NCBI RefSeq assembly: GCF_020531965.1
Contig: NZ_JAJAWH010000010.1
Coordinates: 118,001-182,000 of the forward strand
Direction of reading: 5' to 3'
DNA: 64,000 nucleotides
Origin: Pseudorhizobium xiangyangii
GTDB taxonomy: Bacteria; Pseudomonadota; Alphaproteobacteria; Rhizobiales; Rhizobiaceae
The notes beneath the pieces were generated by a model, which ran no database searches, was not told the DNA's origin, and was given only the letters and a program-made list of their open reading frames with translations. This document shows, in pieces, positions 47,671 to 58,506 of this stretch (positions are counted from its first letter, which is position 1; the number at the start of each line of letters is the position of its first letter). Made by a program: the position numbers and the translations under genes.

Positions 47671-50580
47671 TCAACCCAGGCGACCGAGTAAAGCCAGTTC
47701 CCTCAAGGTCGCGGCATCCCGTGCGGATACGTCCGGATACTGCGGATCGGACCCCACGTCCGTCGTCACCCGCCATGAACGGGCGCACTTGGTGCCCTCG
47801 GCAAGCGTCGGATCGACGGCGACACCCGGCACTTCGGGAAGACGGAAAGCATCCGTTCCGCCTTCACCCGCGACAACGCGAATGTCCGACGTGATGCAGA
47901 TCTCCTCGAAGTCCTGCCCCTCCAGCGCCTTGATCAGGTCGCTATCGGAGACGTAGACCACGGGGGCAGCTTCGAGCGAAGAGCCGATGCGCTTATCCTT
48001 GCGCTCGATTTCGAGAGCGCCCGTCACGACGGAGCGGACCTTGCGGATCTTCGCCCACTTTTCAGCGAGGGCATCGTTTTTCCAGTCCGCCGGGATCGCC
48101 GGGAACTGTTCCAGATGCACCGAAACGGCATCGGGCTTCAGCGACAGCCAGGCCTCTTCGGTGGTGAACGGCAGCATCGGAGCAAGCCAGGTGACCGTGC
48201 ACTCGAAGATCTTCCGGATGACGGCGAGGCTTGCGCGCCGGCGCAGCGAAGACGGAGCATCGCAATAAAGCGCATCCTTGCGGATATCGAAGTAGAAGGC
48301 CGACAGCTCGATATTGGCGAAATCGATCAGCGCGCGAGCGATCTTCTTGAATTCGAACGCGTCATAGCCTTCGCGCACGAGGGTATCGATCTCGGCAAGT
48401 CGATGCAGCATCAGCTTTTCGAGTTCGGGCAGATCGGCATAGGCGATCTCCTCGCCCTCGTCATGGGCGAGCGTGCCGAGCATCCAGCGGATTGTATTGC
48501 GCAGCTTGCGATAGGCATCGACGTTCGTCTGGATGATCGTCTTGCCGAGACGCTGGTCTTCCCAGTAGTCCGTCGTCATGACCCAGAGGCGCAGGATATC
48601 GGCGCCGGCGTCCTTCATGACGTCCTGCGGGGACACGACGTTGCCGAGCGACTTCGACATCTTCTGGCCCTTCTCATCCATGGTGAAACCATGGGTGACG
48701 ACCGTGTCATAGGGCGCGCGGCCGCGGGTGGCAGCCGATTCCAGCAGCGACGAATGGAACCAGCCGCGATGCTGGTCGGACCCCTCCAGATACACGTCGG
48801 CCGGCCATTTCAGGTCCGGGCGGTCTTCCAGCGTGAAGGTGTGGGTCGAACCGGAATCGAACCACACATCCAGAATGTCGCGGACTTGCGTCCAGCCCTC
48901 GTTGGCGCGTGCACCCAGGAAGCGTTCGCGGGCACCGTCGGCAAACCAGGCATCGGCGCCTTCCTGTTCGAAAGCCTCCATGATGCGGGCATTGACCGCT
49001 TCGTCCTGGAGGATCTCGCCCTTCTCGTCGACGAAGACGCAGATCGGAACGCCCCAGGCGCGCTGGCGGGACAGAACCCAGTCCGGGCGCTGCTCGATCA
49101 TGGCGCGCAGGCGGTTCTGGCCGGCAGCGGGCACAAAGCGGGTGTCGTCGATCGCTTTCAGCGCACGGGAGCGCAGAGTCGTTCCGTCGGCAAGGTCCTT
49201 GTCCATGTAGACGAACCATTGCGGCGTGTTGCGGAAGATCACCGGCTTCTTGGACCGCCAGGAGTGCGGATAGGAGTGCTTGAGGCGGCCGCGTGCAAAC
49301 AGGTTGTTGACGGCGATAAGCGCTTCGATGACAACCTTGTTGGCATCGCCTTTCTTGCCGTTGTCATCCATGACGCGCGCGGCGCCACCCTCGCGGTCGG
49401 GACCGAAGCCGGGCGCATCCGCGGTATAGAAACCGGCATCGTCGACGGGGAACGGGATCTTGGTGTCGACGCCCTTGGCTTCCAGTTCGCGGACGTGATC
49501 TGTCCAGACATCAAAGTCTTCGCGACCGTGGCTGGGCGCCGTATGCACGAAGCCGGTACCGGCATCGTCGGTGACATGATCACCAGCAAGCAGCGGAACC
49601 TTGAAGTCGTAGCCGAGCGAAGCCAACGGGTGGGCGCAGGTGATGGCGGCAAGGTCATCAGCCGACACATCGCGCAGGCGCGTATATTCGAGCTTCGCCT
49701 TCTTGAAGCTCTCCTCGGCCAGCGCATCGGCAAAGATCAGCTTTTCACCCGGACGCGGGCCGAAATCGTTTTCAGCAGCCGTAACTTCGTAGAGCCCGTA
49801 GGCGACCCTCGGCGAATAGGCGATGGCGCGGTTGCCGGGAATGGTCCAGGGCGTGGTCGTCCAGATGACGACATGGGTGTCCTTCAGCTCCGGCGAGCCT
49901 TCAGCCACCGGGAACTTCACCCAGATCGTGTCGCTCTCGACGTCGGCGTATTCGACCTCGGCTTCCGCAAGCGCCGTGCGCTCTACCACCGACCACATGA
50001 CCGGCTTCGAGCCGCGATAGAGCTGTCCGCTCCGGGCGATCTTCAGAAGTTCGCCGGCGATGCGGGCTTCGGAGTGGAAGTTCATGGTCGTGTAGGGATT
50101 GTCAAAGTCGCCTTCGATACCGAGGCGCTTGAACTCCACAGACTGGATGCTGATCCAGTTGGCGGCGAAGTCACGGCATTCCTGACGGAACTCGTTGACC
50201 GGAACCTCGTCCTTGTTCTTGCCCTTCTCGCGGTATTTTTCCTCGATCTTCCACTCGATCGGCAGGCCGTGGCAGTCCCAGCCGGGAACGTAGTTGCTGT
50301 CGTATCCACGCATCTGGAACGAGCGGGTGATGACGTCCTTGAGGATCTTGTTCAGCGCGTGGCCGATATGGATGTTGCCGTTCGCATAGGGAGGGCCGTC
50401 ATGCAGCACGAACTTTTCGCGGCCGGCAGCGGAGGCGCGCAGCTTTTTGTAGAGGTTCATCTCCTGCCAGCGCTTGACGAGTTCCGGCTCCTTCTGCGGC
50501 AAGCCGGCGCGCATCGGGAAATCGGTTTCAGGCAGATAGAGGGTCTTCGAGTAATCGAGCTTTTCGGCTGTATCGGTCAT
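47671..50580 (-). CDS. ileS: Isoleucine--tRNA ligase
   Basis: 969 residues, class Ia synthetase. HIGH at 71-74 ([16 protein letters not shown]), KMSKS near 640 ([10 protein letters not shown]), editing (CP1) domain between. Unlike E. coli IleS, the C-terminal zinc-binding cysteines are largely lost: KCARSW keeps one Cys (932), and the second pair position reads SARD (952-955). ATG 50580 ([12 protein letters not shown]). No T-box or obvious leader. Same-strand upstream neighbour is the BrnA-like gene after 250 bp of gene-free sequence. Confidence 0.97.
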   Translation of the reverse strand: MTDTAEKLDYSKTLYLPETDFPMRAGLPQKEPELVKRWQEMNLYKKLRASAAGREKFVLHDGPPYANGNIHIGHALNKILKDVITRSFQMRGYDSNYVPGWDCHGLPIEWKIEEKYREKGKNKDEVPVNEFRQECRDFAANWISIQSVEFKRLGIEGDFDNPYTTMNFHSEARIAGELLKIARSGQLYRGSKPVMWSVVERTALAEAEVEYADVESDTIWVKFPVAEGSPELKDTHVVIWTTTPWTIPGNRAIAYSPRVAYGLYEVTAAENDFGPRPGEKLIFADALAEESFKKAKLEYTRLRDVSADDLAAITCAHPLASLGYDFKVPLLAGDHVTDDAGTGFVHTAPSHGREDFDVWTDHVRELEAKGVDTKIPFPVDDAGFYTADAPGFGPDREGGAARVMDDNGKKGDANKVVIEALIAVNNLFARGRLKHSYPHSWRSKKPVIFRNTPQWFVYMDKDLADGTTLRSRALKAIDDTRFVPAAGQNRLRAMIEQRPDWVLSRQRAWGVPICVFVDEKGEILQDEAVNARIMEAFEQEGADAWFADGARERFLGARANEGWTQVRDILDVWFDSGSTHTFTLEDRPDLKWPADVYLEGSDQHRGWFHSSLLESAATRGRAPYDTVVTHGFTMDEKGQKMSKSLGNVVSPQDVMKDAGADILRLWVMTTDYWEDQRLGKTIIQTNVDAYRKLRNTIRWMLGTLAHDEGEEIAYADLPELEKLMLHRLAEIDTLVREGYDAFEFKKIARALIDFANIELSAFYFDIRKDALYCDAPSSLRRRASLAVIRKIFECTVTWLAPMLPFTTEEAWLSLKPDAVSVHLEQFPAIPADWKNDALAEKWAKIRKVRSVVTGALEIERKDKRIGSSLEAAPVVYVSDSDLIKALEGQDFEEICITSDIRVVAGEGGTDAFRLPEVPGVAVDPTLAEGTKCARSWRVTTDVGSDPQYPDVSARDAATLRELALLGRLG

Positions 50581-50830
50581 GTTCGGCAATCGTCTCTGGC
50601 GCCGCCATGGGCGCATCGGATTAGGAGAGTTCGGTGGCGGAAAGCACCACTCAAGGCGCAGAGAACCCGGACCTTCCCGACGCCTGCACTCAAGCGACGC
50701 GGAAGGCCGGGCCGATAATTCGTATGAAAAGGGCCAGCCGGATATCTGTCATGGACGCGGTTATTACGGGTTTTTCCGGGCGAAAGGAAGAGACTTCGAT
50801 CGCGCGCGCCGGCTTTGCGTCAGATTGGCC

Positions 50831-51070
50831 CTAGTCTTTCGAATTTGCCAGCATGGCGGCGCGCAGTACATCGTTGATGCGGTCCTGCCAGCCAGGCCCA
50901 TCCTCCTGAAAATGATGCAGGACGGCACTGTCGAGCTTCAGGGATACGAGTTCCTTCGTTTCAGGCAGGGCGCGTTTTTCTACAGCGGGTGCCGCCGGCT
51001 TCTTGACAGGCTTGAACAGGGCTTCGGCGGCATCCATGGGGTTTACGGGCCTGCGCGGGGTCGTTGCCAA
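50831..51070 (-). CDS. BrnA/DUF4415-like small protein without a visible toxin
   Basis: 79 residues. The C-terminal half, ELVSLKLDSAVLHHFQEDGP then GWQDRINDVLRAAMLANSKD, matches the ribbon-helix-helix core of BrnA/DUF4415 antitoxins (compare xVSLRLD...FxxxGxGWQxRIN). The N-terminus is basic and Pro-rich. A TTG at 51070 is the most credible start: GGGAGG sits 8 nt upstream and just after the ribF stop; the frame is open to 51175 inside ribF. No BrnT toxin flanks it, so it is likely a stand-alone regulator or relic. Confidence 0.72.
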   Translation of the reverse strand: MATTPRRPVNPMDAAEALFKPVKKPAAPAVEKRALPETKELVSLKLDSAVLHHFQEDGPGWQDRINDVLRAAMLANSKD

Positions 51071-51074
51071 AAGA

Positions 51075-52079
51075 TTATCCTCCCTTGCTTGCATCCGGTG
51101 CGAATGCAATTTCCATATCCAGTTCGCCAAGCGGCTTGACGCCGGACAGAAGCGCCCTCGCCTCTTCGTCATCACGCTTGATCTGCGCCACGAGCGGATC
51201 GAGCCCGTCGAACTTCAGCTCGTCGCGCAGGTGACCGAAGAAGGAGACGGAACAGGTCTGCCCGTAGAGGTCGCCTGCGAAATCGAAGACATAGGTCTCC
51301 AGCAGCGGGACGCCGTTTTCCGTCACGGTCGGACGGCGACCATAGCTTGCAACGCCATTGTACAGCTTTCCGTCCTCGGTGCGGAAGCGCACGGCATAAA
51401 TACCGGGCTTGAGTTCCACTTCCGGAGGAAGCTGCATGTTGGCGGTCGGGAACCCGAGCGTGCGACCGAGCTTCTCGCCGCCAATGACTTCGGCTTCGAC
51501 CGTATAGCGATAGCCGAGCAGGCCTGCCGACGTAGCGACGTCTCCCTCCGCAAGAAGGTCGCGAATGCGGCTGGACGAGACAACCTCGGCGTTCTCGTCA
51601 CGAAAGGCATCAACCAGCGTGACCGCGAAGCCATGGCGCTCGCCCGCAGCCATCAGGAAAGCAGGACCACCTTCGCGGCCCCTGCCGAAGTGGAAATCAA
51701 AGCCCGTGACCACGGCGCTCGCCCCCAGCCATTGCACCAGAATGGACTGGACGAACTCTTCGGCCGTGCGCTGGGAAAATTCCTTGTCAAAAGGATATTC
51801 GATCACCGAACGGAAGCCCATGGCTTCGAGAAGCCGCGCCTTCAGCGGCGCCGGCGTCAACCGGTAGACCGGCCTGTCCGGCTGAAAGACGGTGCGCGGA
51901 TGCGGCTCGAAGGTCAGCACCAATGCCGGCACGCCCCTGGCTTTTGCAAGCGACAGCGCTTTCTTCAGAACGCTTCTATGGCCGCGATGCACCCCATCGA
52001 AATTGCCGATCGCCACAACGCCGCCCTTCAGCGCGTCGGGCAGCGGTTCCTTCTTCTCGTTGCGATGAAATACGGTCAT
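51075..52079 (-). CDS. ribF: Bifunctional riboflavin kinase / FAD synthetase
   Basis: 334 residues. N-terminal FAD synthetase (nucleotidyltransferase) domain: VAIGNFDGVHRGHRSVLKKA, VVTGFDFHFGRGREGG, SSSRIRDLLAEG. C-terminal riboflavin kinase: GRTLGFPTANMQLP, ELKPGIYAVRF. Makes FMN and FAD from riboflavin. Start at ATG 52079 (MTVFHRNEKKEPLPDAL); the frame is open to 52145. Immediately followed by the BrnA-like gene and preceded by the TIGR01459 HAD gene 11 bp away, so the three are probably co-transcribed. Confidence 0.96.
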   Translation of the reverse strand: MTVFHRNEKKEPLPDALKGGVVAIGNFDGVHRGHRSVLKKALSLAKARGVPALVLTFEPHPRTVFQPDRPVYRLTPAPLKARLLEAMGFRSVIEYPFDKEFSQRTAEEFVQSILVQWLGASAVVTGFDFHFGRGREGGPAFLMAAGERHGFAVTLVDAFRDENAEVVSSSRIRDLLAEGDVATSAGLLGYRYTVEAEVIGGEKLGRTLGFPTANMQLPPEVELKPGIYAVRFRTEDGKLYNGVASYGRRPTVTENGVPLLETYVFDFAGDLYGQTCSVSFFGHLRDELKFDGLDPLVAQIKRDDEEARALLSGVKPLGELDMEIAFAPDASKGG

Positions 52080-52090
52080 CGGTCGTGATC

Positions 52091-52939
52091 CTAGGCCAGA
52101 CGCGGCATCCACCACCTGGGCGATGCACCCTCTCTTTTCAGCCACGCGTTCATGACCGCTTCGTCGATCTCGCCATTGATCGTGTACTCGTTCACATGAA
52201 TGCCCGCGCTGATATAGAGGAGATCGAGCCCCTGGGAGATCGCTCCGCGCACGTCGGTCGGCATGCCATCACCGATGGCGACCACACGATCCTTGGAAAA
52301 TTCACCGCGAGCCTCGCGCGCCGAAGACAAGGCTTCCTCATAGATCGGCGTGTGGGGCTTGCCGGCGATCCGAGACTTGCCGCCCAGGTCTTCGTAATAG
52401 GCAGCGATGGCGCCGGCGCAGGGAATGATGCGGTGGCCGCGCTCGACCACCAGGTCCGGGTTGGCGCAGATGAAGGGAACATCGCGCTTCTGGAAGGCCA
52501 CCAGCATGTCGTGATAGTCCTCCGGAACCTCCTTCTCGTCATCGAAGAAGCCGGTGCAGACAATGGCGTCCGCCTCGTCCTGCCCAACCACCTCGTTGTC
52601 CAGACCTTCGAACAGCGGCATGTCGCGCTCCGGGCCGAGAAGAAAGACTTTCTTCGGCCCTTCGGCAATCAGGTGCCGCGTCACGTCCCCGGAGGTGACA
52701 ATCCGGTCATAGGCCTCATCCGGAACACCGAGCACCCGAAGCTGCGAAATCACGCCGGGAGAGGGTCGCGGGGAATTGGTGATCAGCACGACGGTCACCC
52801 CCGCCGCACGCGCATCCACCAACGCCTTGCACGCCGCCGGAAAGGCATCGATGCCGTTATGCACCACACCCCACACATCCGAGAGGATCACGTCATAATG
52901 TGCGGTGATTTCGCTGAAATTGCTGATGCGCTTGGCCAT
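52091..52939 (-). CDS. TIGR01459-type HAD-superfamily hydrolase
   Basis: 282 residues. Class IIA HAD: motif I VILSDVWGVVHNG, TNSPRPSPGV, the long cap, then GKPHTPIYEEAL and GDGMPTDVRGAISQGLD. Related to NagD/PGP-type phosphatases, substrate unknown. I use ATG 52939 (MAKRISNFSEITAHYD); ATG 52978 is possible. In many alphaproteobacteria this gene neighbours ribF, and one might guess a role in flavin-nucleotide turnover (inference). Confidence 0.92.
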   Translation of the reverse strand: MAKRISNFSEITAHYDVILSDVWGVVHNGIDAFPAACKALVDARAAGVTVVLITNSPRPSPGVISQLRVLGVPDEAYDRIVTSGDVTRHLIAEGPKKVFLLGPERDMPLFEGLDNEVVGQDEADAIVCTGFFDDEKEVPEDYHDMLVAFQKRDVPFICANPDLVVERGHRIIPCAGAIAAYYEDLGGKSRIAGKPHTPIYEEALSSAREARGEFSKDRVVAIGDGMPTDVRGAISQGLDLLYISAGIHVNEYTINGEIDEAVMNAWLKREGASPRWWMPRLA

Positions 52940-53079
52940 GCCTGCTTCCGAACTGGGATCTGGAACAAGGGCTGACATCGCAAAGCTTGCCCGCATTGGC
53001 AAGAAAATTCAGTCCTGACGGGGATAACGGCACATCGCGTTGCCCGTAAACGATGTTGCGTTTTTAAGCGGGCCCCGTC

Positions 53080-53109
53080 CTTGACTCTCAACCGGGCCAC
53101 CCCTATCTC
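53080..53109 (+). promoter_or_regulatory. RpoH-type promoter of groESL
   Basis: CTTGAC (53080-53085) and CCCTATCT (53101-53108) match the alphaproteobacterial heat-shock (RpoH/sigma-32) pattern CTTGAC-N-CyTATnT. The same bases also resemble TTGACT-N17-TATCTC of a housekeeping promoter. The -10 ends 9 bp before the CIRCE element. Confidence 0.7.
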
Positions 53110-53117
53110 GACGGTCG

Positions 53118-53144
53118 TTGGCACTCTCCCAGGACGAGTGCTAG
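53118..53144 (+). promoter_or_regulatory. CIRCE operator (HrcA binding site)
   Basis: TTGGCACTC, 9-bp spacer, GAGTGCTAG: matches TTAGCACTC-N9-GAGTGCTAA with two mismatches, exact spacing, located in the transcribed leader before groES as expected for HrcA repression. Confidence 0.93.
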
Positions 53145-53199
53145 CAAAGAGATACGGGTCCGCAGATCCGTCCATGTCATTTGATCGAGGGATTAGACA

Positions 53200-53496
53200 A
53201 TGGCAAGCACCAATTTCCGCCCCCTGCACGACCGCGTCGTTGTTCGCCGCGTCGAATCCGAAGCCAAGACCAAGGGTGGCATCATCATCCCGGACACTGC
53301 CAAGGAAAAGCCGCAGGAAGGCGAAATCGTCGCCGTAGGCACCGGCACCCGTGACGACAAGGGCAATATTGTTGCTCTCGACGTCAAGGCTGGCGACCGC
53401 GTTCTGTTCGGCAAGTGGTCCGGCACCGAAGTGAAGCTCGACGGCGAAGACCTTCTGATCATGAAGGAAGCCGACATCATGGGCATCATCGGCTGA
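53200..53496 (+). CDS. groES: Co-chaperonin GroES
   Basis: 98 residues ([20 protein letters not shown], mobile loop [14 protein letters not shown], roof KYSG-like [12 protein letters not shown]). Forms the heptameric lid of GroEL and acts in the cytoplasm. GAGGGA precedes ATG 53200. Expression should be heat-induced through RpoH and HrcA given the two elements upstream. A short hairpin with a T-run overlaps its stop and precedes groEL. Confidence 0.98.
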   Translation: MASTNFRPLHDRVVVRRVESEAKTKGGIIIPDTAKEKPQEGEIVAVGTGTRDDKGNIVALDVKAGDRVLFGKWSGTEVKLDGEDLLIMKEADIMGIIG

Positions 53497-53509
53497 TCTC
53501 CAGCCTTTT
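53491..53509 (+). other. Small stem-loop with T-run between groES and groEL
   Basis: GGCTG (53491-53495) pairs with CAGCC (53501-53505), followed by TTTTGCTCTTTT. It overlaps the groES stop codon. It may reduce read-through or act as a processing/attenuation site giving unequal groES:groEL mRNA; the stem is short. Confidence 0.35.
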
Positions 53510-53531
53510 GCTCTTTTCGAAAAATCGCTGA

Positions 53532-55202
<1,671 letters not shown>

Positions 55203-55245
55203 GACCCATTGGGTCTCGCATCTGAGCCATCCGGTTCAGTTACGG

Positions 55246-55274
55246 AAAGGGCGGTCTTCGGACCGCCCTTTTTC
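55246..55274 (+). terminator. Intrinsic terminator of groESL
   Basis: Stem AAAGGGCGGTC / GACCGCCCTTT with a short TTC-type loop, followed by a TTTTTCGTTTTC run, about 45 bp after the groEL stop. Strong and correctly oriented. Edges are approximate by one or two bases. Confidence 0.93.
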
Positions 55275-55390
55275 GTTTTCGGCTTTCTGCCGGCCTAAAA
55301 CGGACGAAGCGTACCGAAGCCGCCGCCTCCGCCATTGCACCCCGAGATACGCCGTGGAAGGACGGAACGACACATGGGAGGAGAGACCTT

Positions 55391-56527
55391 ATGAAAATCG
55401 AAAGCATCACCTCGAGCGTTCACAGGCTGCCGCCGGCATCGCCGTGGGAGGATGCAACGAACAAGGTTCAGGCGCTGGAGTTCGTCGTCGTCGAGGTAAC
55501 AACCGACACCGGCATCAGTGGTACCGGATTCAGCTACAGCGTCGATATCGGCGGAACCGCCATCCGCACGCTGATCGAGGACTACCTGTCGAACCTTGCG
55601 ATAGGCATGGATCCCCTCGCCTATGAACAGGTCTGGTCCCGCCTTTCCAATCAGTCCCGCCGGCTAGGACTGGGCGTGAATTCCATGGCGATAGCGGCGA
55701 TTGACGTCGCCATCTGGGACATTATCGGCAAGCATCGCGGTGAGCCCCTGCACAGACTTCTGGGCGGGGCGCGCGACAGCATTCCCGCCTATATCAGCGA
55801 GATCAACCTCGCCTCATCGGATCGGGCCGAAGACCTTCAGGCGCGCGCCCGCGACTATCTCCAGCGCGGCTACCGCGCCGTGAAGATCAAGATCGGCAGG
55901 CCTGACCTCGAAGAGGATATCGAACGCCTGACCAAGATCCGCGAAGTGCTCCCGGCCGACGTTCGCCTGATGGTCGACCTCAACCAGAAATGGAGCGCCG
56001 CCCAGGCGATCCAGGCCGCCGGGAGGCTGGAGAAATTCAATCTCGAATGGATCGAGGAGCCGCTCCTTTATCATGACGTGCAGGGTCATGCAGATCTCAA
56101 GCGATCGACCAGGACGCCGATCGCGCTCGGCGAAAGCCTCTATAGCAAATACCAGTTCCTCAACTACCTGCGGGCAGGCGCCGTCGATATCGTGCAGGCA
56201 GATGTCGCCTTTGTCGGCGGCATAACCGAATGGCTCAAGGTGGCGCATCTGGCGAGCAGCTTCGGCAAGCCAATCGCTCCGCACTACATGATGGAACTTT
56301 CGCTGCCCCTTCTCTGCGCCGTTCCCAACGGCTTCATGCTCGAAGACGTCGTCGGCGGCAGCCTTACCGAACTCGGGCTGCTCGAGAACCCTATCGAAAC
56401 GCGCAACGGCATCGGCACGCCTCTGGATGTGCCCGGCCACGGCATCGTCTTCAACAAGACCGCCCTCGAGGCTTGCCGTGCGACCTCGCAGGACGTGAAG
56501 CAAACGTTTTCCGGAGGCAGCAAGTAA
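55391..56527 (+). CDS. Mandelate-racemase-subgroup enolase-superfamily enzyme
   Basis: 378 residues. N-terminal capping domain and TIM-barrel. Catalytic set aligns with mandelate racemase: Lys165 and Lys167 (VKIKIG), metal ligands Asp196 (MVDLNQK), Glu222 (WIEEPL) and Glu248 (ALGES), the Asp271/His298 dyad (VQADVAFVGG; IAPHYMME), and Glu318 (FMLEDVV). With both the KxK and His-Asp bases it should abstract and return a proton at an alpha-carbon: racemisation or acid-sugar dehydration. The 20s and 50s loops do not name a substrate. GGGAGGAG precedes ATG 55391. Stands alone after the groEL terminator. Confidence 0.92.
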   Translation: MKIESITSSVHRLPPASPWEDATNKVQALEFVVVEVTTDTGISGTGFSYSVDIGGTAIRTLIEDYLSNLAIGMDPLAYEQVWSRLSNQSRRLGLGVNSMAIAAIDVAIWDIIGKHRGEPLHRLLGGARDSIPAYISEINLASSDRAEDLQARARDYLQRGYRAVKIKIGRPDLEEDIERLTKIREVLPADVRLMVDLNQKWSAAQAIQAAGRLEKFNLEWIEEPLLYHDVQGHADLKRSTRTPIALGESLYSKYQFLNYLRAGAVDIVQADVAFVGGITEWLKVAHLASSFGKPIAPHYMMELSLPLLCAVPNGFMLEDVVGGSLTELGLLENPIETRNGIGTPLDVPGHGIVFNKTALEACRATSQDVKQTFSGGSK

Positions 56528-56675
56528 TGTGAATGGGATTGGAGGCAGCATTGTTCATTTTTAGACGACGATCTGTCTCCAATCGTTCATCTTTCGGATA
56601 TCTCAGAAACAAGGCACATTGGTCTCCAGAAATCAGTGCCACCGCAACTCAGCGAAACTCATTCCGGAGACTCCT

Positions 56676-57128
56676 ATGTCCAACACCGCTACCACGAACC
56701 TTCTGCTTCTCGCAGGCCGTGTCCTTCTCTCGGCCATGTTCATCCTTGCCGGCTACCCGAAGCTTCTCGATCCCGCCGGCACGGCCGGCATGATCGCCGG
56801 CGCCGGCCTTCCGGCCGCTACCTTCCTGGCATACGTCGCCGGACTGTTTGAACTTGCCCTCGGCCTCTTCGTGCTCGTCGGCTTCCAGACCCGCCTTGCG
56901 GCCATCCTGCTTGCCGCATTTTCCGCCTTTACCGCTCTCGTCTTTCACTCCGGCGCGATCAACGTCCCGGACTTCCCGGAAGCCGCCAACGGCCTGCTGA
57001 CGATGTTCAACGGCCTGATGATGATGAAGAACCTGACGATTGCCGGTGGCTTCCTGGTGCTCGCCGCGGCCGGTGCCGGTGCCTACTCGGTTGACGCCCG
57101 CCGCGGTTCTGTCGCAATCACCGCCTAA
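56676..57128 (+). CDS. DoxX family membrane protein
   Basis: 150 residues, four membrane helices (LLLLAGRVLLSAMFILAGYP, FLAYVAGLFELALGLFVLVG, TRLAAILLAAFSAFTALVF, AGGFLVLAAAGAGAY) and the DoxX pattern RVLLSAMFILAGYPKLLDP with FHSGAINVPDFPEAANGLLT. DoxX proteins are inner-membrane proteins linked to oxidative-stress or thiosulfate-quinone systems in some bacteria; role here unknown. ATG 56676 with CGGAGA 7 nt upstream. 148 bp after the racemase-like gene and followed by a strong terminator. Confidence 0.9.
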   Translation: MSNTATTNLLLLAGRVLLSAMFILAGYPKLLDPAGTAGMIAGAGLPAATFLAYVAGLFELALGLFVLVGFQTRLAAILLAAFSAFTALVFHSGAINVPDFPEAANGLLTMFNGLMMMKNLTIAGGFLVLAAAGAGAYSVDARRGSVAITA

Positions 57129-57156
57129 CTTTCGAGACTTCCCTGCCCAAGACCAG

Positions 57157-57188
57157 CCCGCCGGCTCCCTCGTGGACCGGCGGGTTTT
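57157..57188 (+). terminator. Terminator downstream of doxX-like gene
   Basis: 8-bp perfect stem CCCGCCGG/CCGGCGGG, 12-nt loop, then TTTTCCGTTTT. It lies between convergent genes and can serve the plus strand. Confidence 0.85.
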
Positions 57189-57200
57189 CCGTTTTGGAGA

Positions 57201-57803
57201 TCAGTCGAACCGTTGCGCCAGCCATACGGTGGCACCGCCGCAGGAGGGATCCTGGGATGCCTGCGCGACCACATCGAACCCGTTCTGCGCCAGCAGCGCA
57301 CGGTATTCCTCCGCATCGAGGCTGGCATGGTAGAGCGGCTCTCCGCCGAACTCGCCCATCGCAACGCCGGCAAAATGGCCGGCGGTAAACATCAGCACCG
57401 CACCGGGCGCCGAAAGGTAGGCGAAGACCGGGAACATGGCGCGCTGGTCGTCGGGGTTCAGGTGGAAGAAGCTGTGCCAGGCGACGATACCGTTGAACGT
57501 CCTGCCCGGCGGAAGTTTCCGCATGTCTCGGACGATCCATTGATGATCGGGAAAGCGCGTCTGGCAGAGGTCGATCAGGGTCTGCGAGCTATCGACCCCC
57601 GTCAGCCGGAACCCGCGACCGATGAGATCCTTGGCAAGAGGCTCTCCTGAACCGCAACCGAGATCGAGCACCGTGCCCGTTGCGGGGACCCGCGCGGCGA
57701 AGCGGTCGAGCCAGGGCTTCTCGAAAAGGTTCTTTCCGCGCAGGTTGTCGAAGGCCAGCGCGTGCCGCTCGTAGATTTCTCGGATGTTATCGTCTTCAGC
57801 CAT
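57201..57803 (-). CDS. Class I SAM-dependent methyltransferase, substrate unknown
   Basis: 200 residues. Rossmann methyltransferase with motif [20 protein letters not shown], acidic loop [10 protein letters not shown], motif IV-like [14 protein letters not shown]. It resembles small-molecule or UbiE-type methyltransferases. ATG 57803 overlaps the last 8 bp of hisG, so it is probably co-translated in the hisS-hisZ-hisG operon, although a histidine-pathway role is not implied. Substrate cannot be assigned. Confidence 0.88.
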   Translation of the reverse strand: MAEDDNIREIYERHALAFDNLRGKNLFEKPWLDRFAARVPATGTVLDLGCGSGEPLAKDLIGRGFRLTGVDSSQTLIDLCQTRFPDHQWIVRDMRKLPPGRTFNGIVAWHSFFHLNPDDQRAMFPVFAYLSAPGAVLMFTAGHFAGVAMGEFGGEPLYHASLDAEEYRALLAQNGFDVVAQASQDPSCGGATVWLAQRFD

Positions 57804-58506
57804 CGGAAACCGCCAGTGCCGTCCGAACGGCCTCGACAATCCTTGCCACGCGCGGATCGCCCTCATGCTCGGGCTTGCGAGCGCGGACAAGGCAGGCCTC
57901 GCTGCTGAGAATGATACCGTCGGTCAGAACCTTCAGATGGTTGGCCCGGAGTGTGGAGCCGGTGGACGTGATATCGACGATGATATCCGCCTGTCCGGCC
58001 GCCGGCGCACCTTCGGTCGCGCCGAGGCTTTCCACGATGCGGTAAAGCTGGATACCGTGCTGGCTGGAGAAGAACTGCTGCGTGAGACGCCAGTATTTCG
58101 TGGCGATAGCCAGCCGGCGGCCATGACGGGCGCGGAAATCGGCGGCCACATCACCTAGATCCGCCATGGTTTCGACGTCGAGCCAGATTTCGGGCACGGC
58201 GACGACGACATCCGCCTGCCCGAAGGCGAGGCGAGCGCAGAACTCCACCTTCTCATCGACACCCGGCATCCCCTCGCGCACGAGGTCTTCACCGGTGACG
58301 CCGAAATCGACGCTGCCGCTTGCCAGCTCACGGGCAATTTCCGATGCGGACAGATAGGCCACCTCGACGCCCTCGATCCCCTCGATGCGCCCACGGTAGG
58401 ATCGGTCGTTGCCGATGGCGGAGATCGATAGGCCGGCACGTCCAAAGATTGCGGCCGTATCTTCCTTGATGCGCCCCTTGGAGGGCAGAGCGATCGTAAT
58501 CGTCAT
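57796..58506 (-). CDS. hisG: ATP phosphoribosyltransferase, short form
   Basis: 236 residues, the HisG-S form that lacks the C-terminal regulatory domain. First step of histidine synthesis: ATP + PRPP to N1-(5'-phosphoribosyl)-ATP. Starts [23 protein letters not shown]-binding [16 protein letters not shown]. Short HisG needs HisZ, encoded just upstream with a 4-bp overlap (ATGA), giving coupled expression of the two subunits. It overlaps the methyltransferase gene downstream. Confidence 0.96.
   Translation of the reverse strand: MTITIALPSKGRIKEDTAAIFGRAGLSISAIGNDRSYRGRIEGIEGVEVAYLSASEIARELASGSVDFGVTGEDLVREGMPGVDEKVEFCARLAFGQADVVVAVPEIWLDVETMADLGDVAADFRARHGRRLAIATKYWRLTQQFFSSQHGIQLYRIVESLGATEGAPAAGQADIIVDITSTGSTLRANHLKVLTDGIILSSEACLVRARKPEHEGDPRVARIVEAVRTALAVSDG

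Noticed and set aside
48115-50718. 867-codon open frame antisense to ileS
   Set aside because: Same effect of GC-rich third positions; ileS motifs HIGH and KMSKS lie on the other strand and the antisense product matches nothing recognisable.
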